Positions 35,873 through 48,200 of a stretch of DNA of 64,000 bases are shown one piece after another (position 1 is the stretch's first letter; every line of letters begins with the position of its first letter). Origin of the DNA: Acanthopleura granulata (taxonomy: Eukaryota; Mollusca; Polyplacophora; Chitonida; Chitonidae); assembly GCA_016165875.1 (NCBI GenBank), contig JABBOT010000080.1:40733477-40797476 (forward strand), in the 5' to 3' direction. The translations under genes were made by a program, and so were the position numbers. Below the pieces are notes generated by a model. That model made no database searches and was not told where the DNA came from. It saw nothing but the letters and a program-made list of their open reading frames with translations.

Positions 35873-37190
35873 TTCCGTGAATAGCAGTCTGAATAGCATT
35901 CTGGCCCATATCTCCATCAATACTGCCCTTACTAAACTTTTTTGCCCCGTTAATATAATCCCAGCCACCAGAAACGTGTCATCCATTTCTAAATGTGGCC
36001 AACGATGAAGCAGTGAATGCTGTTTTTTGCAACATTGTATAATGGGAACTGTCACATACCGAAGATAAGACCTGGAGATATTTTTACGCCATTCACTGAC
36101 ATCACTGTGCCGTATATTTGCATATTTTTTGAAACCAGCTATTCAAGTGCTTTACAACCGATCCATGGGGAAGACTTTCGATGCATATGACACAAACGGA
36201 ACATCTTGACGGTAAGGTGATTCAAATGTATACATACACATGCATACCCTTCTCTCCGATGCCAAATAAAAGTTACGAAGCAGAAACCCATCAATATTGT
36301 GTGTTTTTAGCTACTGCTTATGCAGAGTGTTGGACACCATGTTGCTTGTAGAACAAAAAGAAAGCTTAGTTAAATGTTTGTGCGTGTGTGGTAGAATTCA
36401 CAAGAATTAAGAAAATGAAGCGTGTATTTGGTGTTGGTTACCATAGACTTTCCTAATTTATTTGGAGATGCTTAAGGCTGTGGATTCCTTCGATATATTT
36501 CATTACATATTGCATATTTGCAACTAGAGTATAAACACGATATTTTTAGCGCAATTATCGTCCGTGTAGATGACTTCCAGTGTTTGTTTCTTTAGATATA
36601 CACCCGTCTCCAACATGGCCATGAGCAAAAGAAAGATAAGGATAAACTTGAAAAACAAAAAATAAGACTTGCATCAAAACTAATGAAAGCATGGCACGAA
36701 TTACAGTTATCATGTCTCCCTACAGTTTCTGTGTACATTGTATTTGTTGTTCACGCTTGTGACACTGGCGTGTCATTTCAATCTCTCTCTCTCTCTATAT
36801 ATATATTTATATACTGCAGTTCAAAGCAAGCAAAATCGCATGCATTGAGAAAATCCAAATTTACACCCTGTTATGAGTTTCGAACAATCAATTTGTGAGT
36901 TACTGTGGTAAGCAGATAACTACTATGCTCTTTCCGATGACGTCACGAGAACAGTGTTATTTTAACCCTTTTAGTCATATGAGCATGGAGTACATGTATG
37001 TGTGACGCGACGCCGTCGGCGTGTCAAATAACCTCGTAAGAATTTCAGATTAAACGTTGATTTATAGATTTATCAAGCGCGTCTGAGCAAAATGGCCTTG
37101 GTCGTTTAGGTCGGATTTCACCCCTCTTCCGAGATAAGTTTTATAAGGTTATGTTATTTGTTGTATTTTTAAAAAAATCTTTAGGGTGGG

Positions 37191-37447
37191 AGGGCTCCGT
37201 GGCTCAGTGGATTAACGCGCTATCGCATCACAATGACCCGAAGCCTCCCACCATTGCGGTCTCTGTGAGTTCAAGTCCAGTTCATGCTGGCTTCCTCTCC
37301 GGCAGTACGTGGGAAGGTCCGCCAGCAACCTGGTCATGGGTTTTCCCCCGAGTTCTGCCCGGTTTCCTCCCACCATAATGCTGGCCGCCGTCGTATAAGT
37401 GAAATATTCTTTAGTACGGCGTAACACCAATCAGATAAATAAAAAAA
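37191..37447 (+). mobile_element. SINE family 1, near full-length, inside the MULE
   Basis: Head AGGGCTCCGTGGCTCAGTGG with a good A box, B box CTGTGAGTTCAAGTCCAG, body GGAAGGTCCGCCAGCAACCTG (slightly shortened) and standard tail. Because it lies inside the transposon, the SINE inserted later. It is one of the best sources for a consensus. Confidence 0.93.
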
Positions 37448-38472
37448 TATTTTTACTTGGGGTGGACATCTACACAAACGACCATAGCCGTTTTGTTTGA
37501 TATGCTGGGTAAATCTATACATAAACTTTTAATTTTAAATAATGTCCCGTGTTGCCTATGAAATAAATGCATGTTAGGTCAAAAATTCATTGTTATTGAC
37601 AACAATAGTGAAAACAAGCTCGTCACCGAGCAACGTACCTCTAGATATTGAGGTATCATCTGTCTATTTTGGCAAATGATTTTGTAATCTAGCATTAATG
37701 TTAGTGCTTCCAGTTTAACAGAATGTTGTACTTTTAGAATATGCAGAGAATTTGTTTCTGAATACAGTAGGTACTCTTTAAAATAAATCCACATCATCCT
37801 GTATAATGATAGAACACCTCTGACAATGTAACTCCAGGGTTTTCACATACTATTTCTTTTGTTATCTTGGCAGAGTCACATGTGATGTGCTATTGCACAA
37901 GAGTGCATAACAGAGTTCTTATGTACTATTTGTATATAACAGCCACGTATTCCATCTTCTACAAAACTTTTCTAGACATAAAGCGCTATGTTTCATTTGG
38001 GCATTGTTATTTTGATTAATTCCCTTCCGTGGTGCTTAATGGAGCGATCAGTGTTATATCTTAAGCATAGCCGTGAGCATTTAGAATAAATCTAGACTGG
38101 AGTATATATGTCAAGTGAGCGTAATTCACCCACTCTGCCCGGATACCAATAATTTTGTACCATTTGACTAATATTCGGTCGGTGTCAGTTCAAATCCAAA
38201 AGATGCTGGTTTTGTCTCGAGTGCCTGGTTTTTCTCCCACCGCCGCTGCTCGCGAGTTCTGAAGAATATCAGTCAACAAATTAAAGTGTCGTATTAGTAC
38301 AACAAAGTACCTGATTGGGTTTAATGTGAGAAACAAACTTAAAAATATATCCAAATGTACTTTAAATGAATAATTTATTGCAATGTTTCTTTTGCCTTTA
38401 ATGAGTCATTACGGTTGATTTCCATATATACAGGCTTCCAGCAATAAACTTAAAAGATAGAACCCCGGGTGG

Positions 38473-38545
38473 GATGGGCCCTGCTCCAGTGGTTAGACAC
38501 GCTTGCCTTGCAACCACTAGTTCACATAAGGTGCGAGTTAAAACC
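38473..38545 (+). mobile_element. tRNA-like sequence (SINE head or tRNA pseudogene)
   Basis: GCTCCAGTGGTTAGACACGC resembles an A box/D-arm, CTTGCCTTGCAACCA an anticodon-arm region, and GGTGCGAGTTAAAACCCG a T-arm/B box. The acceptor ends do not pair convincingly and an extra stretch sits in the variable region. It is a pseudogene or SINE promoter head, not a working tRNA. Another such fragment (TGTCAGTTCAAATCC) lies at about 38,183. Confidence 0.5.
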
Positions 38546-39821
38546 CGGCATTTCTCAGAGAATTTGTATATTACCCCAGCTCTCTATACTGGTGACAATA
38601 CACCATCTGTTTTTGTGCAGCCTAAAGTTTGCTGATATGGTCCACATAACTCTGGTCTTCGTCACATTTGTAAATATTCGTGAGTAACTTGTCAAAGGTC
38701 AGTGCTTCATCCCAAGAACTCCATTTTCCCTCACCCATAAATCACCAGTATCGTATAAAATTTCGTTGCATAACAATGAAGAAAAAATAAAATAAAATAA
38801 TATCCCGGAAATCTTCGCTGGAAACTTTTGTGTGGTACAAGTATGTCATTTCCTCTAACAAAGCTGCTTAACGTCATATAACTTCTATACTTACAAACAT
38901 ACATTGTCAGCGCAGTTTAATCATTTCTAACATTCGCCGACATCATATCCCCTTTTACGTTAAAGCATCTTCCAAAACGGCCTCAAATAACTCAGGCGCG
39001 AGTGAGGAGCAAAACTTTTCAACTGAAATTAAAATAGCCAGAAAGGAAAAGTGACAGTGAAGATGATGTGTTAACTGAATTGCCAGATGAAGAAGACAAC
39101 TCGAATGTCAACAAAACTTTCATCACCTAGAAAATACGTTAGGATCTAAGGAGACTGAGGAGCATCACAAATGCCTATTATAGGTCTAACAGTATGTCAT
39201 CACAGAGAAGAAAGTGATTGTCATCCATTACTAAAGACCCCTGAACAAGAGGAAGAGGATGGCAGTTCAGAGGGATCTTCTGGTGTTAATTATTCTTCTA
39301 ACGACCTGTCCAAAATAGAAGGGAGTAACAAAGCAAATAGTCATCTTTAACACGTGTTATCGAACCAGTGTGACTACTTCCATCAGGTACTCTCCAAGAG
39401 TTTGAGCCTCAAATACCATACCCTGATGAATTTGTGTTCCAATTATCCATGGCAGAATGGTCAGCCATAAGACCAATAAATCAACACACAACTAGTCATA
39501 GGCGTTTGATTGGCAATTAGGCATCTGTCTTTGCGAAAAAGATCCAAATTTTTCTACCAGAATTTGTCTTTAAACTTAACCACATCAAGCGGAAAGACAG
39601 CCGTAAAAAATGCGCAGCAGAGGGAAAGCGGTTTGTAAACGACAGGCTTGCAAATGTTCCATTCTGCTGTCAACACACAAGGAGCCCAAAACCGAGACCA
39701 CAATCTACATTTCTCGTGCAGTGTCTGGTAAAGTGTCTCATACGACAACACCAAGTCAACGTGATCTCTCTGGAAATAAAGAGTTACAGCTGCGAAACAG
39801 GTACACGCTAAAGGTGTAACA

Positions 39822-41674
39822 AATTATTATTATGCGAAAGTTGGGGAAACATCAGAGGACAGACTACACAGTAGAAACCTTACCTCATTGCCTACGCAGA
39901 GTTTGATACGAAAAGTTTTTGCTGAGTTCGTCGACAAGCAACGTCTACCCAGAGACGGTGTCAAGGGACTAATATTGCTGCAGCAGGCGTAAAGGGGATA
40001 ACGACGACAACCCCGATGACAGATATTCCAGTTATGTTCAGTACGTGGTGGTGAATCCCTTTACTGTGATTTCGTTTTCGCCCACACACGTGTTGCTGGT
40101 GACTGACACATTTAAATTGCAACATGTTGATTTTTATTTGGACGCAACCGGAAATGTTCTTCATCAATTACCAGGTCAACGACGTCCATACTTGTATTCA
40201 CTGGTGATGAAACCAATGGACTCACCACCTATTGTAGCAGACAATGATTACTACCGATCACACAATTCCATCCATTTCCCACTTTTTACTATATTTCCTC
40301 AGATCTGTACCCGTGAAATGCCCATCATTCAGACCCAGGAAGATTGTAACGGATTGGAGTTATTCCCTAATGCAAAGCCCATTGCTGACCCTTATCAAGT
40401 ATGGACGTATTTACGCGTCGTAATGAGTGTATGCTTTGGCTCATACACTGGGAGCGTATCTAACACAGTAACTATACTTCACCCGTGTATTGCTCACATG
40501 ACAAAGGCGGTGAGCAAAACAATAAGAAAAATCACCCAGAGAAGGAATAAGTCCGCTATGACGTGCTTTGCACTGTTGTCAAACGAAACAATTTGGCAAA
40601 TGGAACAGGAAGACTTCAAAGACATTGTGACAGTTCTTCTCTCAGAGAGCGAATCTACCGAACAACATGCATCAGTGGAACGCATAAACAAACGCTTTGG
40701 TACAATCACGTCTGAAGTTATTGAAGAAATTGGCGAGGATTCAGACGCATTTACAATCCATGGCGAAGTAAAATGCATCAGAGAACGAAACATTTGAAGT
40801 CTTGATTTCTTGTCTAGCATTGATGAAGGGCGGAAATTTTGTTGCTGCCCAGGTAGCATGAGTGAACCATTTAAACACGCCCATTTCAAAGGATAAGAAT
40901 GTGATGAACTTTAATGGCAACGAAGCTGACATGTTTGCTTCACTTTTTCAAAAAAATAGTGAAGATAGATTGCGTCAGCATCTGTTCCAGTGGATGGTGC
41001 CCACACACAGTCAAACGAAGTACACGGTCTGGTTGCTTCTTAGAGTAAGGAATTATATTTGGATAGAAATCTTTAAACCATGTCAAATATAGCCAGTTGA
41101 CGTAAGGTGTTTGCCTATATTAAATTGCAGTACCGCAAATGGGGTATAAACATAACATCTTTTGGCTTCAATCCTGTCCTTCGGTCTCATAATCTTTACG
41201 TCGATTATTAATTACCATATCATATAAATATTCCATAATGTGAAGGATACTTAAACACCTGCATACAACATTAGAAAGAATCTTGGATGTGGATTGTGAT
41301 ATTGTGATGTGTATGGTATCTACCACAGTCGTTTTTTCGTGGGACAGAGATTAATTTCAGATTAGTACTCAATGTCCTCAGACTGTTCATGATCACAAAC
41401 CTTCAACCCAATGGTCTTGTAAAAGTAAGCACTTCGCCCACAAATCATTTTAATTGATTGATTGAAACAACAAGGTTTGAATATAAATAAAAATGTGGAG
41501 CAGAAATATAATTTTATTTTTCAGTACGACATGTGTAATAGGGGAATCGATCACAATAGAAAGCAAGATCCAAGAATGGTTGAATCCTCTTTAGAAACAA
41601 TGATGAATACACCTGGGTGTAGACGCGGTGCAAAGCATACCAAAACAGTTTCGAAGAACCGAAAAGGTTACTGA
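39822..41674 (+). pseudogene. MULE transposase pseudogene, frameshifted
   Basis: Segment 1 (39,822-39,992) reads NYYYAKVGETSEDRLHS, with an LPTQSLIRKVFAEF stretch, and stops at TAA 39,990. The frame then shifts and segment 2 (39,988-40,797) continues through YVVVNPFTVISFS and FYLDATGNV. The aspartate at 40,141 fits the first catalytic D of DDE transposases. LYSLVMKP follows, then a poorly conserved zone where the second D would be expected, then HPCIAHMTKAVSK (Cys 40,486, His 40,495), matching the C/D(2)H motif of MULE-type transposases. Weak continuations lie at 40,862-41,092 and 41,462-41,674. The frame 39,610-39,819 probably supplies upstream coding. The assignment comes from motif recall. 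A related DDE superfamily with the same fold is the alternative. Confidence 0.65.
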
Positions 41675-42103
41675 CATTGGCGACGAAATATCTGTGTAAG
41701 TGAGATCATTAAGAACGTGATAGAATAGGTTTATGATATGTAAGAGTTATCGTTAATTGTTATTCAGGAAAATATCCACCTTTGATTTTGAACTTATATT
41801 CCTTTAGCCGATTTTTCTTTGGGTGGTAGGTAGCGAGGTGGCTGGGTGTTTGGTATCCTGAGATGTTTACTCTTGTTATCTGCTTTCATATGTCCATCTA
41901 TATGTTTGTATGTTCAACAGACGCCGGGCACTGTCGGGAGCGATATACTACAATCGAGATTTTTGAGAAAAAGTAAATTGTAGGTGCGAAAACAGCAATC
42001 TTTTATTCACAGAGACAGAAAAACAGACATTAGCACAGGAATTTTGAAAATCATGCTTTCTGTTTTTATTTATTTATTTTTTGTTGTTGTTTTTTTTTCT
42101 TTA

Positions 42104-42416
42104 GAAACTGTCATTATTGTGCCGGAGAGCGGAACCAGGAGAGAAGCGTGAAGTTTCTAGCCCTGTCTTTATTTTATCTATAAGTGACTTGGTACAGTTA
42201 GAATACCTTCCATGTGATGTAAGCAACTATTCCCATGACCTTACCATGGAAGGTCAACAATATGCTGGAATGACACAATACCGAAGAGATCTTTTTGTAT
42301 CATGCTTGAGAACCGTGCAGCACGGCTGGTTGTACTATGATGATCTAAGTGGTCAGCTAACAAAATGGTCCAGCCACATTACCAAAGGGTCAGTTCCACA
42401 ACATGTGATTTTATAA
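42104..42416 (+). pseudogene. Unrecognised coding-like remnant in the MULE
   Basis: An open stretch after a pyrimidine-rich TTTTTTTTCTTTAG that could be a splice acceptor. The translation is polar and aromatic-rich (LFVSCLRTVQHGWLYYDDLS). Same strand as and downstream of the transposase remnant, so it may be its 3' exon or a second transposon gene. I do not recognise the family. Confidence 0.3.
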
Positions 42417-42719
42417 AGGTTTAAATAATGACTGGGTTAAACGACTTATTAACTGCCGTTTGCACACTAACAAATGGGCCAATATGTCTTATGCTTGGAA
42501 CGCAAGCACTACTACACAGGTCCTAACAGCGACCGTCAGAAGTTTAAAAGTTCGACGTCAAACGGAATTGTTGAACAGCCGTTAACTGAACTGTCAATTG
42601 TCCTTAATGCTTTGACCCAACGGCATAGACAGCTCATACTTGGTACACAAACGCTACCTTGCAAACGTAACAACTGACGTAACATGACATCAATTATTGA
42701 ATTTTGACGTCATTTTTTT

Positions 42720-43600
42720 GAGTTTGCCAAATGATGTTTGTCTGCGAAGTACATTTATGAGACATCTATGCCTGTTGGTGAGTGCATTTTAACAATTTGG
42801 TTAACAATGCACTGTAATTTTGCTCTAATGTGTTTGTGTACTAAGTATTACAGTTCTGTAACACTTGACATCACATAACGTCGGACGTTAAAATATTTGG
42901 AGCCCTTTTGTGGGCCTTGTTAAATAATGGTTGCGTTACCAAGTACGCAAGCTCTACGTCTGTTGGTTAAGGCAATCGCGCCGGTTAACATATCAGTTTA
43001 CCGTTGGGTAAACAATTTAGCGTGCCTAATACTTCAGACATTAATGCTAGATAACAGTTTAGTTACCAGTTCAGCGTGACGTCACTTGACGTTTGATGTT
43101 AAAACATCTGACACGAGTTGCTAAGTGGTGTTTGTGTATCAAATATAAGACCTGTACGACCATTGGTTATGGCTAACCAGTTATGGCTAACCAATTACAG
43201 TAGAGTTAACAATTTAGTGTGACTTCGCCTAACGTGTTTTTGTACCAAGAACAGTATGTTTCATTTATCCGTATTTCATGAGATGTAAACGCCAGTCAAC
43301 AGATTAGTTAAGCCCATGTTTGACGTCATTTGACGCTGACCCCCGTTTTGTAAGGTTTGCCAAATGGTGTTAGTGTACCAATTATAAGGCTTGTACGGCC
43401 GTTCATTTCTACACAGATACCAGCTAACAGTTTGTATAACAGCTATATCAACAGTTCAGGACTTGACGTCATCACGTCTTGCATAACAAAACACCTGACA
43501 TCGTTTTGTGGGGCTAACAATCTGGGGCTTGTGCCAAGTATGAGATCTCTTAGCCTATTGGTTTCTGGGTAAACAGCTAAGTTAAAGATTTCTGACAATT
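42720..43600. repeat. Degenerate subterminal repeats of the MULE
   Basis: Variants of GTTTGTGTATCAAATATAAG, then CCTGTACGACCATTGGTTA, recur near 42,736, 42,831, 42,931, 43,130, 43,369 and 43,528. They are mixed with TGACGTCA and CTAACCAGTTA phrases, at irregular 95-240-bp spacing. Similar subterminal arrays in other transposons bind transposase; a role here is inference. Confidence 0.5.
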
Positions 43601-43876
43601 TTTTTTTAGATTGGCAAAGTTGTGTTGGAGAAACAGTTAGAACCTGTGCGTGTCTGTAACATATTGCGCAATTAAAATACATTTTCTACAGAATAAAAAA
43701 TAATACACACCTTTTAAATAGATTGAAAGGAGACAGAATCGCTAGCTGGCTGACAGTGAACATAGGGTTTCCTTGTTTAATTATTCTAGCCTTCATCACT
43801 CTTGAACAAATCTTCCATACCTGAAATTCATCTCAAGTCGGGTAGAGCCACTAGAAAATATTCTGTAATCCTTCAT

Positions 43877-44217
43877 CGCCCCTGGTGTCAGAATCGGGAA
43901 TTTTGGGCATCACGTGCTAACCTGCATTAGGTGTCATTAATTATTAAGTATGATGTCTGTAGGTGCAGTATTAATGGAGATATGGGGCAGAATGCTATTC
44001 AGACTGCTATGTACAAAAGCGCCCCACGGTGTTAGAATCGGTAATTATTGGCATCACGTGAGAACGCGCATTAAGTGTCATTAATGTACCATGTATGATG
44101 TCTGTAGGTGCTGTATAAATGGAGAAGTACTCTAATATATAATTTATAGAAATAATGACTTGTCCCTGTTAAATAGCTAACCGCTAGCTGCGAACGGCAG
44201 TCTAACTTCACTCACGC
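43877..44217 (-). repeat. MULE right terminal inverted repeat
   Basis: Reverse complement of the left arm: it ends CTTCACTCACGC at 44,217. It has one full 145-bp subrepeat (43,981-44,125 read inward) and a second truncated at about 102 bp, where similarity stops (CCCTGGTGTCAGAATCGGGA). Confidence 0.9.
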
Positions 44218-44226
44218 CTATGTATT
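44218..44226. repeat. Target-site duplication, right (CTATGTATT)
   Basis: Exact repeat of the nine bases at 35,520-35,528, immediately outside the right inverted repeat. Confidence 0.85.
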
Positions 44227-44654
44227 TCTGCGTATTGGATCCCGTCTTTGTTTTAGGGTGTTCTAGAAAAAGTAGGATGGCCTCAATAACCAGTCAAGTC
44301 TGGTCTATATTAAGACAATCTGTTTTAGATTTTGGGCAGGGAAGTAGACACACAGGACTATCACAAATCGACAGCTTGTACCAATCACACTGGAGCAATA
44401 TAGCTTACAGTCAGCCACATCAGACACTTGTAAAGCTGCCCAGAAATGGAACTGGTGAATTGTCCCTTAGTCGGAAGGCAAAGCGACGGTATTTTAGACA
44501 CCTAGAGTTTCCATCCGTAAGGGGTGGGCTTATAGATATCGAACAGCTCCGGTTCAGACATGACGCAAAAATGTCCGCGTGTGGTCCTCCATGGAGGCCC
44601 TCTTCTGATTACAGGGCGGGAGTGCTTCAAAAAGAAGTAAAGTTATGTTATTAA
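44220..44654 (+). CDS. Unrecognised open frame, 144 codons
   Basis: Starts at an ATG that overlaps the right target-site duplication. In the reconstructed empty site an in-frame TAA lies about 20 bp upstream, so the frame is not a clear fusion. The product would be basic and polar with no known domain. It is absent from duplication copy B. Possibly an exon or remnant of an older repeat; probably chance. Confidence 0.15.
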   Translation: MYFCVLDPVFVLGCSRKSRMASITSQVWSILRQSVLDFGQGSRHTGLSQIDSLYQSHWSNIAYSQPHQTLVKLPRNGTGELSLSRKAKRRYFRHLEFPSVRGGLIDIEQLRFRHDAKMSACGPPWRPSSDYRAGVLQKEVKLCY

Positions 44655-46019
44655 AACCCCACCTTTCTTGCCCAAAAGAAACATGTTCTCAGTCTGGTGT
44701 TTCAATTACGACGAACAAGAAAGGCGTGGGCATTAATGTTAATATGATGGTTGGGTTAAATCTTCCGAGCTGAGGCTCAATTTCAGTCTAAATATGAGAT
44801 TACCAGCACACTCACACATACACGTAGGAAGCTATTTATTTAACTTTGTATTTTAGTTACAAAGTCTACGGTCGATCAATTGATGGAGTGTCAATTTATT
44901 CAACCGTTTTCGAGCTCAGATACGAACGGCTGACTTGTAGGACTTAAATCATTTACAAATTTACTTAAGGCATTCATTTGTCGACGCGCCAAGGTATCGA
45001 GAAAGAGAGGGGTCATAATTTTCGGTGTTTTCTTTTATCACAAAACAAGGAACAGCCGAGATCATATTATAGGAGTATACAGTCTTTATGAAGAACCCTT
45101 GTCTGTATATCTTGTGACACCTTGTTACTGGACATTAATGTATACTGATAAGACATGCTTGTCGGAAGCAGGTGAGGGAGGCCACAAAATTAAAATGGTA
45201 CCAAATTGGTAACGGGCTATCATCTGAAATTAAAATCAAGCCTTGAAGTAGATGATAAAAGCATGTTGGGGTGGCAGGAAGATTTCACTTGACAAGGAAA
45301 TTGAACGGAAGTAGCGTCGGAGTGAACATGCTCAATTCTCAGACTCTCAAGCCGAACGCACTGTCCTTAAATGTCAAGTAATTACTTACAGATAGAGGCC
45401 AAGACAGGCTGCACAACGGGATGGAGATCAGGATACAATTAAATTTTTTTAAAATAAGAAATGGTTTCAAGTGGATTGTCTTTACGAACTATATGCGCAA
45501 ACATTTTTCTCTCTCCAGAAAGACGTGTATAGCTTATTTCCATGGTGTAGTTGTAGGGCTAGCTTACTTTGCCTTCAACATCTAGAAATTCATTAAACTG
45601 TAATTCATTAAACTGTACTGTGTTACTAGAAAGGTAGATCATTAATTTGGAAAATGCTTTTACAGGATATGTACTGTCAGAAAGCGGAATAACATAACCA
45701 TTACATGTACATCCAGATATGTTGGCAAGTCAATACAAGGGACGATTGAATACCCACAATAATGGGGGTGAAACAGTGATGGAGTGCGGTCTGATTGACA
45801 GGCCACAGAGAGTGAACCCGACAGCTTCCATATATGTGTTGATACTGAGCTTAAAATGACATCAATACTACGTCAAAGATCTCATTCGTATGTAAATAGT
45901 AACCTAAAGATAACATGGGGATGATACGTTTCAGATACCAAATTTGTGAGCATACCAAGCTCAAGATAACATTCCGTGAGATGCAATTAAAATCTTAATG
46001 GCTATAATGATGGCTTCCT
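44655..46019. other. Non-coding DNA between the MULE and duplication copy A, right part
   Basis: Nothing recognised apart from an imperfect inverted repeat at about 44,662-44,730 (CCACCTTTCTTGCC and CAAGAAAGGCGTGG). No match to copy B. Confidence 0.45.
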
Positions 46020-46059
46020 CAAGACCTTAGTCATGTGGGATGGTAAGATGAAGGTCCAA

Positions 46060-46400
46060 GTGAGAAGATTATAGTGAGATAGAGTTCCCAATGAAAACAT
46101 AACAGGGAAATCAAGCCCCCATCGAGAGGAGAATAGTCACTGTACTATAAAGAACATAATTAGAGCAGAACAGTGAGATCCAGATCCCAGTGAAAAGAAG
46201 AACATGAGATCAAGATCCCAGTGAGAAGATCGTAGTCATACCAAGCTCCCAGTGGGAACAAAACATTGAGATCAAGCTCCCAATAATAGTGATATCAAGA
46301 TCCTAGTGAAAAGAAGATAGCCACACAGATTTCAGGGAGAAGACGATAGTTAAATCAAGATCCCAATGAGAAGAAGGTAATGAGCTCAAGATCCAAGTGA
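46060..46400. repeat. Degenerate tandem repeat, GAGATCAAGATCCCAGTGAG type
   Basis: About 10 imperfect units of roughly 28-35 bp (GAGATCAAGATCCCAGTGAG then AAGAAGATAGT). Copy B has a shorter version at about 56,530-56,640, so the array existed before the duplication and changed size afterward. Confidence 0.8.
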
Positions 46401-47624
46401 ATCTCCAGTAATCCCGTCTAACAGTGCACAGCTGTGTTTCTTTCCACGCAACGCTATGTAAGCAGGCGTTTTCGGGTTAAACGGGTTAAATTCTCCGCGG
46501 GAAACGTAACCTGTAATATTGCTGGTGAATAATCGGTTGCTCAATAATTTATTACGTGTTATGACTAAGTATTGGTATTCTATTCATGACTGGGGAAGAG
46601 TTTGTATTAAAGGATCTGTAATCGTTCTTTCAACTATGAACAATATTTAGCATAGTATAAATAACGTTGTGCGATTACTATAATTGTAATTTTCCGCAAA
46701 GTGTTTGTGGAATTTCTTTACTACTTACTCCCCAGTGGTAAATTCAGTCTATGTCTGTTATGCAAACACTGACGTTTCGGTCACGGCTTGACGCCAATGG
46801 CGGCTGAGTGATCGATCTAATGAGCACCTCTCGCTGCAGTTGACAGCCAAATGAAAATCGCTCCCTTTGGTTCGCATATGTCGAAAGTTTCTGCCGAACC
46901 TGACGCAACAGATGGCTTTCCACCAGGCTTCTCGAACTTATTACCTAATCAATTAATCAGTATGCCAAAGAAATTGAAATGGACATGTTTGGTGATTTTT
47001 TAAATTGTGATTTGGGTAAAGGCGTATGTCATGTACTGACTTGATATAAGTCGTCTTGTGTGGCGTTTTGGGCGAGGCGGTCTAAGGATACTTTGCTGCA
47101 TATATCTCAACACTCGCACTGTACTTAATGGAAGCAGTGTTTCTGAAAGCGAAGTTGCTGTCAGTTGCGCGAGTTAGAGTTTCCCTCGGCTGGTTGCATT
47201 AGAATGTTTCTTGGATGTGATTAACATTTCTACATATAGAGTATGGCTACACATTGTGTCTTTGGTGTAAGAGAACAACATGCCATACCAATCACCATGG
47301 AGACGAAAATTCAAGTGAACTACTTCGGAAACATCTGCTATCTCTGGTGCCATACATCCAGTCTTAGACCCATTACTTTAACAGTCAAGTCCCGTTGCCA
47401 GTCATGACTGCTCAGCTCCCGCAGCGTAAAAATGAGCCACACTCAGCTTGAGTCAGTATGCAGGAAAACATTAAACAAAAGGAGATAAAGCCTCACCAAT
47501 GACAAAGTGATAACTGACACGTCCCCGACTACAAAACACTCTGTATATCGTTCTTAATGATTACAACAAAATGCCAGCCATTCTGAAGATTTGCACTGTG
47601 TAGGCTCTTGAGTTGCCAGTCATT

Positions 47625-47758
47625 CGTGAGAGGTTGTTACTCTCACAAAACTTCGTAAGTCACATTTCTCGTTATTCTTTTCGTAAAGAACGTGATTTAC
47701 GAGGACAGTTATGTGTAACATCGATGTACGAAATTTTGTGAAAATGGGCCCAGCCAAT
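47625..47758. mobile_element. Short inverted-repeat (MITE-like) element
   Basis: The left end TCTCACAAAACTTCGTAAG pairs with the right end TACGAAATTTTGTGAAAATG (reverse complement). An inner hairpin CGTAAAGAACGTGATTTACG lies between. It has no coding capacity. Absent at the matching site of copy B. Confidence 0.55.
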
Positions 47759-48127
47759 CGGGATTTCATCCTGACGCAACTCCAATAAAGCCTTCCCCAC
47801 TTCGGCTACGGCTTTAAGCCCTAAGGTTTGCTAGGCACCTCTAAGTCGTTGGTTTGGCTCAGCTTGGCTTCTCAGATGAACCTGACCCATATAGAACTAT
47901 TGTAGTTTTGACTACTGCGGTATATTAAAAAAAATAATCCATATAACATAAAAAGCTATTGTATGGCAACTTAAGCCAGACTCTTGATGACAATGTTTCC
48001 ATTGGCAAATATTTATTCTAACTGCAAGATGATGTAAATGTCATTTTGAGTCTTTCTAGACCATTGACGTGTCGACGTCTTTTAACATCACTGCCATTAT
48101 TCTTTACCTAATCTGTTTAAGATGCTG

Positions 48128-48200
48128 GATGGCGTGTAAGTTGTTACTTTTTAAACAGTTACATGAACAGTTTGAATAAAACGCTCAGTGAGGGAAATTG
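48128..48200 (-). repeat. Dispersed repeat family R, head fragment
   Basis: GTGTAAGTTGTTACTTTTTA, AACAGTTTGAATAAAACGC and AATTGACCAAT match the reversed head. Not at the same relative position as the copy in duplication B, so it is an independent insertion. Confidence 0.7.

Larger units (their letters stand above)
35529..44217 (+). mobile_element. Mutator-like (MULE) DNA transposon, 8,689 bp, decayed
   Basis: Defined by long terminal inverted repeats (35,529-35,872 and 43,877-44,217) flanked by a perfect 9-bp target-site duplication. The interior holds a plus-strand transposase pseudogene (39.8-41.7 kb), a SINE inserted later (37,191), a tRNA-like fragment (38,473) and a degenerate subterminal repeat zone (42.7-43.6 kb). 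Nine-base duplications and long TIRs are typical of MULEs; hAT, P and Zisupton elements usually make 8 bp. The reading frame is broken by shifts and stops, so this copy cannot encode its own transposase. It lies in a block missing from copy B of the segmental duplication. Confidence 0.85.

Noticed and set aside
38473..38545. Functional tRNA gene
   Set aside because: A and B boxes are present, but acceptor pairing is poor and extra bases sit in the variable region; fits a SINE head or pseudogene.
40494..40889. 131-codon minus-strand frame
   Set aside because: Shadow of the plus-strand transposase remnant, which carries the recognisable motifs.
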